Source of the DNA: an uncultured Alphaproteobacteria bacterium
Lineage (GTDB): Bacteria > Pseudomonadota > Alphaproteobacteria > Rhizobiales > Rhizobiaceae
Direction: 5' to 3'
Length of the DNA stretch: 12,222 nucleotides
NCBI GenBank assembly: GCA_929200335.1
Contig: CAKMZG010000067.1
Coordinates: 1 to 12,222, forward strand
Below, piece by piece: positions 1 to 6,997 of this stretch. The number at the start of each line of letters is the position of its first letter. Positions within the stretch are counted from its first letter, which is position 1. The notes beneath the pieces were generated by a model. The model saw only the letters and a program-made list of their open reading frames with translations, searched no databases and was not told the DNA's origin. The translations under genes and the position numbers were made by a program.

Positions 1-701
1 ACTTTAATCTCAGCCCATTGGGCAATGTCTGCATCATCGGTAAAACCCGTTATGCCTTGATCATGAGCTGCTTTATGAGCAGCCAAAATATCAGATAATA
101 TAAAGCCTTGAGGCGTTTGAGCGCCATATAGTCCAACCCGTGATACGGTTTCTAATATTGCACCATCTGCGCCACGTTTTATTGTATCGACAATCGGAAC
201 GGTTGGGATTGCGCCTTGCTTAGGCTTAATTTTCGCAGTGATCTCATGGATGATTTCAGAACTAATGAAAGGTCGTGCGGCATCATGAATAAGCACTGGT
301 GCATTTGGCGAAAACCCTTCTGCGATCAAAGCTTCTAGGCCATTAAGCACTGATCGTTGACGATCCACGCCACCAGTCACGGAAGGTAATAATTTATCTC
401 TATTGGTAATTTCTGCTAAGGTTGCTTGATATTCCGTTTCATCATCGGCATGAATAACAACCTGAATTTGAGAAACCTTAGGGTGCTTAATAAAAGCATC
501 AAGGGTATGGGCTAGCATGGTACGATGATCTAGCTTTTGATATTGTTTAGCAACTTGTTGCGTTGCAATTGGTTGCGTCACAACTTGTTGCGCTGCAAAT
601 GGTTGTTGGGGAGCGCTGCCATTTTTTGGGCTAATCGCACGGCTGCCACGACCAGCGGCAACTATCACAACAGCACATCCAGTATCAGTGGCAAGTTTCA
701 A
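1..701 (-). CDS. ispD: 2-C-methyl-D-erythritol 4-phosphate cytidylyltransferase (IspD, probably the N-terminal half of bifunctional IspDF), partial at 3' end
   Basis: IspD transfers CMP from CTP to MEP in the non-mevalonate isoprenoid pathway. Read on the minus strand, 233 codons are visible before the window edge, covering nearly a whole IspD domain (about 230 residues). Visible motifs are the nucleotide loop VIVAAGRGSR (12-21), KQY (52-54), the HDAARPF segment, VPIVDTIK, QTPQGF and FTDDAD. Alphaproteobacteria often fuse IspD to IspF, but an IspF part would lie outside the window, so the fusion is inferred. The start is a TTG at 701-699 with AAGGGA at 713-708, spaced 6 nt. Odd feature: about 28 residues (24-51), Gln/Ala/Pro-rich, sit between GSR and KQY, where the family normally has a short loop; this includes a 10-residue tandem repeat. 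Both flanking motifs are intact and the frame is open, so the enzyme is probably functional. It is divergent from dusB. Confidence 0.9.
   Translation of the reverse strand, partial: MKLATDTGCAVVIVAAGRGSRAISPKNGSAPQQPFAAQQVVTQPIATQQVAKQYQKLDHRTMLAHTLDAFIKHPKVSQIQVVIHADDETEYQATLAEITNRDKLLPSVTGGVDRQRSVLNGLEALIAEGFSPNAPVLIHDAARPFISSEIIHEITAKIKPKQGAIPTVPIVDTIKRGADGAILETVSRVGLYGAQTPQGFILSDILAAHKAAHDQGITGFTDDADIAQWAEIK
543..602 (-). repeat. 30-bp in-frame tandem duplication inside ispD
   Basis: Two adjacent 30-bp units (543-572 and 573-602) match at 24 of 30 positions and share the core CAACTTGTTGCG plus TGCAA. On the coding strand they encode PFAAQQVVTQ (residues 34-43) and PIATQQVAKQ (residues 44-53). 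The second unit ends in the conserved Lys-Gln of the KQY motif. The unit length is a multiple of three, so the duplication keeps the frame. Confidence 0.85.
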
Positions 702-861
702 AATATTTCCCTTATCACAGCTTAAAATTACGGTTCACAAGCCTTATCAGCATGGGTTAAAATTCTCAAGCTTGCCTTTTCAGAAAAATAAGTTAAAAGC
801 GTGGCAAAGAAAAAATGCTTAAAAAATAGGCATTTTGTTGAAATGTAGTTGCGGCAGCTTT
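702..861. promoter_or_regulatory. divergent ispD / dusB intergenic region
   Basis: This 160-nt AT-rich gap must hold the promoters for the leftward ispD gene and the rightward dusB-ntrB-ntrC unit. For ispD, a -35-like TTGAGA lies on the minus strand at 769-764, followed 15 nt later by GATAAG; this is a weak match with a short spacer. No convincing sigma-70 promoter was found for dusB. An inverted repeat at 812-836 is listed separately. No NtrC-type TGCACC/GGTGCA dyad was seen. If dusB starts at TTG 838 rather than ATG 862, the right edge moves accordingly. Confidence 0.45.
812..836. repeat. inverted repeat upstream of dusB
   Basis: AAAATGC at 812-818 is the perfect reverse complement of GCATTTT at 830-836, with an 11-nt AT-rich spacer between them. 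It could be an operator or a weak RNA hairpin in the leader. A related AAATGC/GCATTT dyad lies between ntrC and ntrY (4467-4481). The background is AT-rich, so chance is a serious alternative. Confidence 0.35.
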
Positions 862-1881
862 ATGATCAAAATCGGTAAACATCAATTGCGAAATCCTGTG
901 TTTTTCGCACCAATGTCTGGGATAAGCGATGCGCCGACCCGCGATTTAGCTTGGCAAATGGGCGCTGGCGCTGTGGTGTCTGAAATGGTTGCTAGTGAAG
1001 CATTTGTAACAGGCATGGATGAGATGCTGATGAAAGCTGCACGTCCCGTAAAGGCTACCACCGCGCAAGATGATATGGATGAACAAGCGCTTTATATTGT
1101 GCAATTAGCTGGGCGGGAAGCCAGATGGATGGCTGAAAGCGCAAAAATTGTTGAAGATTTGGGCGCAGATGTAGTTGATATTAATATGGGCTGTCCTGCA
1201 AGACGGGTAACCTCAGGCTATTCTGGTTCTGCTTTGATGCGTGATCTAGACCATGCTTTGACATTAATTGAGGCAACGGTTAGCGCGGTTAAAGTGCCAG
1301 TAACGCTGAAAATGCGTTTGGGGTGGGATGAGCAATCTATCAATGCACCAGAATTAGCCAAACGTGCAGAAGGTGCAGGTATCCAGCTTTTAACAGTGCA
1401 TGGGCGAACGCGTAATCAGTTTTATGAAGGCCGAGCCAATTGGCGGGCTGTTAAAGCGGTAAAGACTGCAACAAGCCTACCACTTATCGTGAATGGCGAT
1501 ATTTTAAATGCTGCGGATGCCCATGAGGCTTTAAAGCAATCTGGCGCTGATGGGGTTATGATTGGGCGTGGTGCTAGCGGCAAACCTTGGGTGTTGGGGC
1601 AGATTTCAGCCTCGCTTACGGGGCAAACTATCCCTAAAGCGCCAGGGGGCAAGGCATTTTATGAGATGGTCATAGGCCATTATAATGCGATGATAGAGTT
1701 TTACGGCGAAAATATGGGTAATCGTCAATCACGTAAGCATTTGGCATGGTATTTTGAACAGTTGCAGGGCGATGAGCATTTATCTCACTTGCGTCAAACA
1801 GCCTTGACATCTCGTGATGTAGAGGCGGTAAGGCTTGCAATCTTAGAGGCTTTTAACTCTAATTACTTAATGGTGGCTTGA
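862..1881 (+). CDS. dusB: tRNA-dihydrouridine synthase DusB (NifR3)
   Basis: DusB is an FMN-dependent enzyme that reduces specific uridines in tRNA to dihydrouridine. From ATG 862 it is 339 aa, close to the usual family length. Visible features are the FMN-binding start FFAPMSGISDAP, the DINMGCPA motif with catalytic Cys111, SGYSGSALM, VHGRTRNQFYEG, NGDI and GADGVMIGRGASGKPW, together giving the TIM-barrel order of the family; a helical C-terminal tail follows. The start is uncertain. ATG 862 places MIKIG just before the conserved barrel but has only a poor ribosome site. TTG 838, in frame, has AGG 7 nt upstream and would add eight residues, including two cysteines. The stop TGA overlaps the ntrB ATG by one base, so ntrB translation is probably coupled to it. 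Its place ahead of ntrBC is the conserved alphaproteobacterial arrangement (hence the older name nifR3). Confidence 0.93.
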   Translation: MIKIGKHQLRNPVFFAPMSGISDAPTRDLAWQMGAGAVVSEMVASEAFVTGMDEMLMKAARPVKATTAQDDMDEQALYIVQLAGREARWMAESAKIVEDLGADVVDINMGCPARRVTSGYSGSALMRDLDHALTLIEATVSAVKVPVTLKMRLGWDEQSINAPELAKRAEGAGIQLLTVHGRTRNQFYEGRANWRAVKAVKTATSLPLIVNGDILNAADAHEALKQSGADGVMIGRGASGKPWVLGQISASLTGQTIPKAPGGKAFYEMVIGHYNAMIEFYGENMGNRQSRKHLAWYFEQLQGDEHLSHLRQTALTSRDVEAVRLAILEAFNSNYLMVA

Positions 1882-2981
1882 TGGCTTATGATGCTGAACT
1901 GATATTAAATTCATTGCCAAGTCCCATTATTACGCTTGATAAAGATAATATGATCCTATCTGCAAACAGTGCTGCGGAGAGCTTTTTTCAAGCTTCCAGC
2001 AGTCATCTAAAAGGCTATGCGATTGATTATTTTTTGCCCTTTAGTAGCCCTTTGATGAGTTTAATCGAAACGGTGAGAATATCTGCCATTGCGACTTTTG
2101 AGTATGGGGTAGATCTTTCTAGTCCACGCATTGGTGAAGATCGTGAGGTGGATATTCACGTGGGGCCAATGAGTGAATATCCCGAAAATATTGTGGTGAT
2201 GTTCAGGGTGCGAAGCCTAAGTGATCAGTTAAATAAACAATTGCTTCATAAGGGAGCTGCGCGCACTGTGACTGGATTGGCATCAATGCTGGCTCATGAG
2301 ATTAAAAATCCACTTTCAGGCATTTCTGGCGCTGCACAATTGTTAGAAATGTCTGCATCAAAAGAAGATCAAGAACTAACCCAATTAATTAAGGAAGAGA
2401 CCAACCGTATCGTAGCATTGGTTGATAGTATGGCAGTGTTTTCTGATGATAAGCCTATTGAACCTGACCCTGTTAATATCCACGGGGTACTAGAGCGCGT
2501 CAAACAAATCTCTGAAGCTGGTTTTGCCAAGGGTGTTAAATTTATTGAAAAATACGACCCTTCATTGCCACCAGTTTCTGCCAATCGTGATCAGCTTATC
2601 CAAGTGGTTTTAAATCTGGTCAAAAATGCTTGTGAAGCTTTTGAGGAGGGGAAAATTGATGCCCCACAAATTACGCTGACAACAGCCTATAAAGCAGGGA
2701 TGAAAATGCGGGTGGTCGGGGGTGGAAAGCCTTTAGCTTTGCCCATTGAAATTACCATTAAAGATAATGGCGGTGGTATTTCTGAAGATCGGTTGCCCTA
2801 TATTTTTGACCCTTTCATCACATCAAAAGTCAATGGCACAGGGCTTGGCTTAGCATTAGTTGCTAAGATTATAGACCGCCATGGGGGAATGATTGATTGC
2901 AAATCAAATGATGGTAAAGCTGAATTTAGAATTTTATTACCGCGTTTTGTGGTGTCAAAGATGAAAAGCAACGAGGGGTAA
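1881..2981 (+). CDS. ntrB: nitrogen regulation sensor histidine kinase NtrB (GlnL)
   Basis: NtrB is a cytoplasmic kinase/phosphatase that controls the phosphorylation of NtrC; in the family its activity is set by PII proteins according to nitrogen status. The product is 366 aa with no membrane segment. An N-terminal PAS domain covers about residues 5-115. The HisKA dimerisation domain has phospho-acceptor His139 in LAHEIKNPLSG. The ATPase domain shows the N box (NLVKNACEA, Asn249), the G1 box DNGGG (295-299), the F-box segment IFDPFITSK and the G2 box GTGLGLA (319-325). All catalytic elements look intact. The start chosen is ATG 1881, which overlaps the dusB stop as TGATG; a TTG one codon earlier is possible but less likely. 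It is followed by ntrC after 3 nt, so the two are almost certainly one operon. Confidence 0.95.
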   Translation: MAYDAELILNSLPSPIITLDKDNMILSANSAAESFFQASSSHLKGYAIDYFLPFSSPLMSLIETVRISAIATFEYGVDLSSPRIGEDREVDIHVGPMSEYPENIVVMFRVRSLSDQLNKQLLHKGAARTVTGLASMLAHEIKNPLSGISGAAQLLEMSASKEDQELTQLIKEETNRIVALVDSMAVFSDDKPIEPDPVNIHGVLERVKQISEAGFAKGVKFIEKYDPSLPPVSANRDQLIQVVLNLVKNACEAFEEGKIDAPQITLTTAYKAGMKMRVVGGGKPLALPIEITIKDNGGGISEDRLPYIFDPFITSKVNGTGLGLALVAKIIDRHGGMIDCKSNDGKAEFRILLPRFVVSKMKSNEG

Positions 2982-2984
2982 GGC

Positions 2985-4457
2985 ATGGCGGTGACTGATC
3001 GTAAAATACAAGTTCTAATTGCTGATGATGATGGCGCCATTCGCACGGTTTTAAACCAAGCATTCACGCGTGCAGGCTATGATGTTAAAACTGCCAATAA
3101 TGGTGCAGTTTTATGGGAATGGATTGCTAATGGCGAAGGTGATTTAGTTATTACAGATGTCATGATGCCTGGTGAGAGCGCTATCGACTTTTTACCCCGC
3201 ATTCAGCGTTCGCGTCCTGAATTGCCGGTTATTGCTATGAGTGCGCAAAATACATTTTTAACGGCGATTAAAGTAACAGAAGCAGGTGCATTTGATTATC
3301 TGCCAAAACCTTTTGACCTCTCAGAGTTGTTAGAGCTTGCTAAACGTGCATTGGCGCAAAAGCAGGCAGCACAGGAAGAGCCAAGTGATAAAATTGATGA
3401 GGGCATATCGCTGGTAGGGCGATCTCAAGCCATGCAAGAGGTCTATCGGGTACTCGCTAAAACAATCCAATCAGATTTATCTGTATTAATCACTGGCGAA
3501 TCTGGCACTGGCAAAAATATTACCGCTAAGGCACTGCATGATTATGGAGCACGAAAATCTGCGCCCTATGTGGAGGTTAATCTTGCTACAATCGCGCCTG
3601 ATATGATGGAGGCAGAGCTTTTTGGCTATCAAAAGGATGTATTTTCTTGGGCAGAAAAAGACGGGCAGGGTAAATTTGATGAATCCGAAGGCGGGACGCT
3701 CTATCTTGATGAAATTGCGGATATGTCCATGGCAGCGCAAATGCGCTTGCTGCAAGTTTTGCAAACGGGGCAATATTCTAAAGTTGGGCAATTGGAACCG
3801 ATTAAGTGTAATGTGCGCCTTATAGCCTCCACCCATCGAGATTTAAAACAATTGATTGAGTTGGGTAAATTTCGCGAAGACCTATATTATCGCCTTAATG
3901 TGGTGAGCTTGCGCTTGCCGCCTTTGCGGGAAAGACGAGAGGATATACCTGATCTTGTTCAGCATTTTATTAAATTAAATCACTTTGATATGGCGCATCC
4001 CTTGGTGATTGTCAAAGCCGCGCAAGAGCGTCTTATGCGTTATTCTTGGCCGGGGAATATTCGAGAACTAGAAAATTTTATTCAACGCTTAGCGGTTATG
4101 CATACAGGTGAAGCGGTGACTTTGGATGTGGTTGAAAATGAATTTTCTAATCTCAATTCGGATAGCTCCAAAAATGGTCGTAATTTAGAAAATGATACGC
4201 AGACCATAAGGGATTTGAAATCAAGTTTTGAAAACTATTTACAGCATTATTTTAAAAATTATGATGGGGCTTTACCGCCACCGGGGCTTTATCACCGGAT
4301 GCTACCAGAATTTGAAGCGCCACTTCTAAGTATTGCTCTTGAAGTATGTGGTGGCAATCAAATTAAAGCCGCTAATTTGCTTGGATTAAACCGTAATACA
4401 CTCAGAAAAAAGATAAGAGATTTAAATTTACAAATCGTAAAATCTTATAAAAATTAG
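2985..4457 (+). CDS. ntrC: nitrogen response regulator NtrC (GlnG) with degenerate GAFTGA motif
   Basis: NtrC is the DNA-binding partner of NtrB, 490 aa. The receiver domain (about 8-125) has the acidic cluster DDD14-16, phospho-acceptor Asp58, Ser86 and Lys108. The AAA+ domain (about 140-380) has Walker A GESGTGK (171-177), Asn199 of the glutamate switch, Walker B GGTLYLDE (236-243) and the arginine-finger segment FREDLYYRLN (296-305). The C-terminal Fis-type helix-turn-helix, with NQIKAANLLGLNRNTLRKK, is well preserved. The oddity is the L1 loop: where sigma-54 activators have GAFTGA, residues 218-223 read DVFSWA, with loop length unchanged. That motif contacts sigma-54, so classical activation is doubtful. 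Walker A is followed by Asn178 where Glu is usual. The gene is open throughout and its DNA-binding end is conserved, arguing for a working regulator. GAGGGG lies upstream of ATG 2985. Confidence 0.94.
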   Translation: MAVTDRKIQVLIADDDGAIRTVLNQAFTRAGYDVKTANNGAVLWEWIANGEGDLVITDVMMPGESAIDFLPRIQRSRPELPVIAMSAQNTFLTAIKVTEAGAFDYLPKPFDLSELLELAKRALAQKQAAQEEPSDKIDEGISLVGRSQAMQEVYRVLAKTIQSDLSVLITGESGTGKNITAKALHDYGARKSAPYVEVNLATIAPDMMEAELFGYQKDVFSWAEKDGQGKFDESEGGTLYLDEIADMSMAAQMRLLQVLQTGQYSKVGQLEPIKCNVRLIASTHRDLKQLIELGKFREDLYYRLNVVSLRLPPLRERREDIPDLVQHFIKLNHFDMAHPLVIVKAAQERLMRYSWPGNIRELENFIQRLAVMHTGEAVTLDVVENEFSNLNSDSSKNGRNLENDTQTIRDLKSSFENYLQHYFKNYDGALPPPGLYHRMLPEFEAPLLSIALEVCGGNQIKAANLLGLNRNTLRKKIRDLNLQIVKSYKN

Positions 4458-4580
4458 AAGGTTGTTGCATTTTTTAAATGCCATCTTGTATTATGTTGCA
4501 ATTTAGTCACAATGCTATGGCAATTATGTTACACTCGTAGTATAAGTAATAAGCATTTGTTGGCTTAATGGAAAGACGCT
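4458..4580 (+). promoter_or_regulatory. ntrC-ntrY intergenic region, possible ntrY promoter
   Basis: This 123-nt gap separates the dusB-ntrBC unit from ntrYX. A -10-like TATAAG lies at 4541-4546, with only a weak -35 match (TGGCAA, 4518-4523) at 17-nt spacing. A dyad near the left end is listed separately. No GC-rich hairpin plus T-run terminator was seen, so read-through from ntrC is possible. A ribosome site GGAAAG (4570-4575) precedes the TTG start of ntrY. Confidence 0.35.
4467..4481. repeat. perfect inverted repeat after ntrC
   Basis: GCATTT (4467-4472) and AAATGC (4476-4481) form a perfect dyad around TTT, 10 nt after the ntrC stop. The stem is too AT-rich for a convincing intrinsic terminator. 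It could be a regulator site, and its half-sites recall the dyad at 812-836 upstream of dusB. Confidence 0.4.
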
Positions 4581-6902
4581 TTGGCTGAGAATTTTAACAT
4601 AAAACCACTCTATAGTATTGATTCTGTTGAGGCTGCAGGCGCCGCTTCAGGCGATTCTGCTAATAAAATTATATCCATTGGCGATGATCATAGTGCGAGT
4701 ATCTCAAAGCCATCTTGGGCAAAATTAAGCCGTGAAACCATACGTCGATTTGGTTTTCTTCTGGTTGGCCTTTCTTTAATTATTGGCATTATTTCCTTTG
4801 TTATTTTGCTTGGATTTACCTCCATTGATCCATCGCAACCACGGGTAACACTCTCTATTTTATTGATAAATGGTGTTTTGGTTAGCTTGCTATTTGGCTT
4901 GATAGTTCGTGAGGCGTTGATTTTATTGCGCGCAAGGCGCAAGCGTCGTGCTGCTGCGCGTTTGCATATTCGTATTGTTGGCTTGTTTTCTCTTGTGGCG
5001 GCTCTACCCGCTATATTAGTGGCGGTTGTTGCAGGGATCACCCTTGATGCACGCCTTGATCGTTGGTTTGAGGAGCGAACCCGCTCAATTGTGAATTCTG
5101 CTGTTAGTCTTGGTGAATCCTATCTGCAAGCCAGTGCCCGAGGTTTGACTGGAGCATCGCTTACCATGGCAAGTGAAATTGATCGTGCGCGTCAATTATA
5201 TTATCTTGATCGCACAGGCTTTGTTCAATTTATCACCAATCAGGCCAAAGGACGAGGCATGCTGGCAGCTCGCATTTTGCATAATGACGGCTCTGAGGTT
5301 GTTGCTGCAAATATTGAGCAGCAAGAATTGGTGCCACCACCTGCTAATATTACATTTGCAGCAGCTGATAAGGGCATACCTGCCTCCATTGCTCCTGGTA
5401 ATTCTAATTTTGTTGGCACGGTGATAAAGCTTAAAGAGTTGCCCGGATTTTATTTATATACGGTTGGATTGGTAAATCCATCTGTTATGAAAAATCGCCG
5501 TTTCATGCAGGAAATTACTGAAGAATATAAGCAATTAGAAAATAACCGATTGTCCCAACAATTGGCTTTTGCTTTGCTTTATTTGGGAATTTGTATGATT
5601 GTGCTTTTATCTGCAGTTTGGACGGGTCTTAGCGTTGCTGACCGTTTGGTTGATCCTATTCGTAATCTAATTACGGCAGCTGCAAAAGTGAGTTCTGGCG
5701 AGCTTGGGGTTAGGGTGGAATCTGCTCGTGCAACAGGGGATTTGCGTGATTTAACAGAAACCTTTAACGATATGACCCAAGACTTGCGCCAACAGCGTAA
5801 CCGTTTGGTAGCAGCTAATAATCAAATTGATCAACGCCGCAGATTTACCGAGACTGTGTTATCTGGTGTTTCTGCTGGGGTGATTAGCGTTAATCCCACG
5901 GGTAAAATTTCTATTTTTAACCGTGCAGCTGTAGATATTTTGAATACCAATGATGAAACTTTGCACGGTGCAAATCTAAAAGATATTCAAGCTCAAATAT
6001 ATGATAGCTTTGAAGAGGCTAGGGTCTATAAGGGCGGGGAGTATTTAGAGCAAATCACCATCAAGCAAAACGGTGAGGAGCGCACTTTGAATGTGCAAAT
6101 TGCCAAAGAGGGTTTGGATGAAAATCAAGCTTCATATGTGATAACTTTTGATGATATTACAGAACTTGTCAGCGCTCAAAGAACATCAGCTTGGGCAGAT
6201 GTTGCGCGCCGCATTGCCCATGAAATTAAAAATCCGCTCACACCCATTCAATTATCCGCAGAACGTATCAAACGTCGCTATGGTAAGGTCATTAAAGAAG
6301 ATCGAGAGGTATTTGATCAATGTACCGATACTATTGTGCGCCAAGTGTCTGATATTGGGCGAATGGTTGATGAATTTTCATCATTTGCGCGTATGCCTAA
6401 GCCAACGATGGAGAGTGGAGACTTGGGTGATCATATTAAAGAAGCCTTTTTCTTACAGGAAGTTGCCAATCCCCATATTGAGTTTAACCTTGATTTAGGT
6501 GGTGAGCCGCTTGTTGGGCGTTTTGATAAGCGTCTTCTAGCACAAGCTTTCACAAATATTATCAAGAATGCAACAGAGGCCATTGAAGGCTATGCATTTG
6601 AAGAGGGTGAAAAAGGCAGGATTGATGTCATTGCAACTAAAACAAACAATGGTATGCGGGTTGATGTGATGGATAATGGTAAAGGATTGCCTGTTGAAGG
6701 GCGTCAACGATTGCTTGAACCCTATATGACAACGCGCACAAAAGGGACGGGCTTAGGTCTAGCTATTGTGAGTAAGGTGTTTGAAGAACATGGGGGTAGC
6801 ATCGAGCTTTTGGATAGGCCTGATGCTTCTGAGGGTGCCCATGGCGCTTTGGTTCGATTAAATTTACCCTTTGATGTAGGCCATGATCAAGGCGAAAGTT
6901 AA
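4581..6902 (+). CDS. ntrY: membrane sensor histidine kinase NtrY
   Basis: NtrY is the kinase partner of NtrX and sits in the inner membrane. It is 773 aa, usual for rhizobial NtrY. Hydrophobic segments at about 55-78, 90-110, 130-152 and 330-352 suggest four membrane helices, with an extracytoplasmic sensing region at about 155-330. A HAMP domain follows (about 353-410, containing DRLVDPIRNL), then a PAS domain (about 420-530). HisKA carries His547 in IAHEIKNPLTPIQLSAERIK, a hallmark of NtrY. The ATPase domain has the N box at Asn663, DNGKG (698-702) and GTGLGL (722-727). All catalytic residues are present. The start is TTG 4581 with GGAAAG at 4570-4575; an ATG at 4568 is in another frame and soon stops. 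ntrX follows after 95 nt. The signal sensed cannot be read from the sequence. Confidence 0.95.
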   Translation: MAENFNIKPLYSIDSVEAAGAASGDSANKIISIGDDHSASISKPSWAKLSRETIRRFGFLLVGLSLIIGIISFVILLGFTSIDPSQPRVTLSILLINGVLVSLLFGLIVREALILLRARRKRRAAARLHIRIVGLFSLVAALPAILVAVVAGITLDARLDRWFEERTRSIVNSAVSLGESYLQASARGLTGASLTMASEIDRARQLYYLDRTGFVQFITNQAKGRGMLAARILHNDGSEVVAANIEQQELVPPPANITFAAADKGIPASIAPGNSNFVGTVIKLKELPGFYLYTVGLVNPSVMKNRRFMQEITEEYKQLENNRLSQQLAFALLYLGICMIVLLSAVWTGLSVADRLVDPIRNLITAAAKVSSGELGVRVESARATGDLRDLTETFNDMTQDLRQQRNRLVAANNQIDQRRRFTETVLSGVSAGVISVNPTGKISIFNRAAVDILNTNDETLHGANLKDIQAQIYDSFEEARVYKGGEYLEQITIKQNGEERTLNVQIAKEGLDENQASYVITFDDITELVSAQRTSAWADVARRIAHEIKNPLTPIQLSAERIKRRYGKVIKEDREVFDQCTDTIVRQVSDIGRMVDEFSSFARMPKPTMESGDLGDHIKEAFFLQEVANPHIEFNLDLGGEPLVGRFDKRLLAQAFTNIIKNATEAIEGYAFEEGEKGRIDVIATKTNNGMRVDVMDNGKGLPVEGRQRLLEPYMTTRTKGTGLGLAIVSKVFEEHGGSIELLDRPDASEGAHGALVRLNLPFDVGHDQGES

Positions 6903-6997
6903 GGCATACTGATAGTACTAAATTGAGTAAAGAGAATTAACTTATATGGAATTAAAAATGCAAAGAGTTGTCAAATCTATAATAATTGAGGACAAAT

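Noticed and set aside
537..725. Small plus-strand reading frame with repeated Asn-Leu-Leu-Arg-Cys units
   Set aside because: It is the antisense shadow of the ispD tandem repeat; it has no ribosome site and the minus-strand frame carries clear IspD motifs.
815..829. Five-codon leader ORF (ATG CTT AAA AAA TAG) before dusB
   Set aside because: No Shine-Dalgarno sequence, no attenuator-like codon run and it falls within AT-rich DNA; chance is the simplest explanation.
3622..3825. Out-of-frame ORFs inside ntrC, ntrY, ntrX, trkA and trkH on both strands
   Set aside because: They have no family motifs or ribosome sites and lie wholly within strongly supported genes.
3831..3836. His284 in place of Asn at the NtrC sensor I region (STHRDL)
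   Set aside because: Enterobacterial NtrC also has His here (ATHQNL), so it is not evidence of degeneration.
6978..6983. Perfect TATAAT upstream of ntrX
   Set aside because: No -35 element at suitable spacing, and a transcript starting about 7 nt downstream would cut into the ntrX ribosome site.
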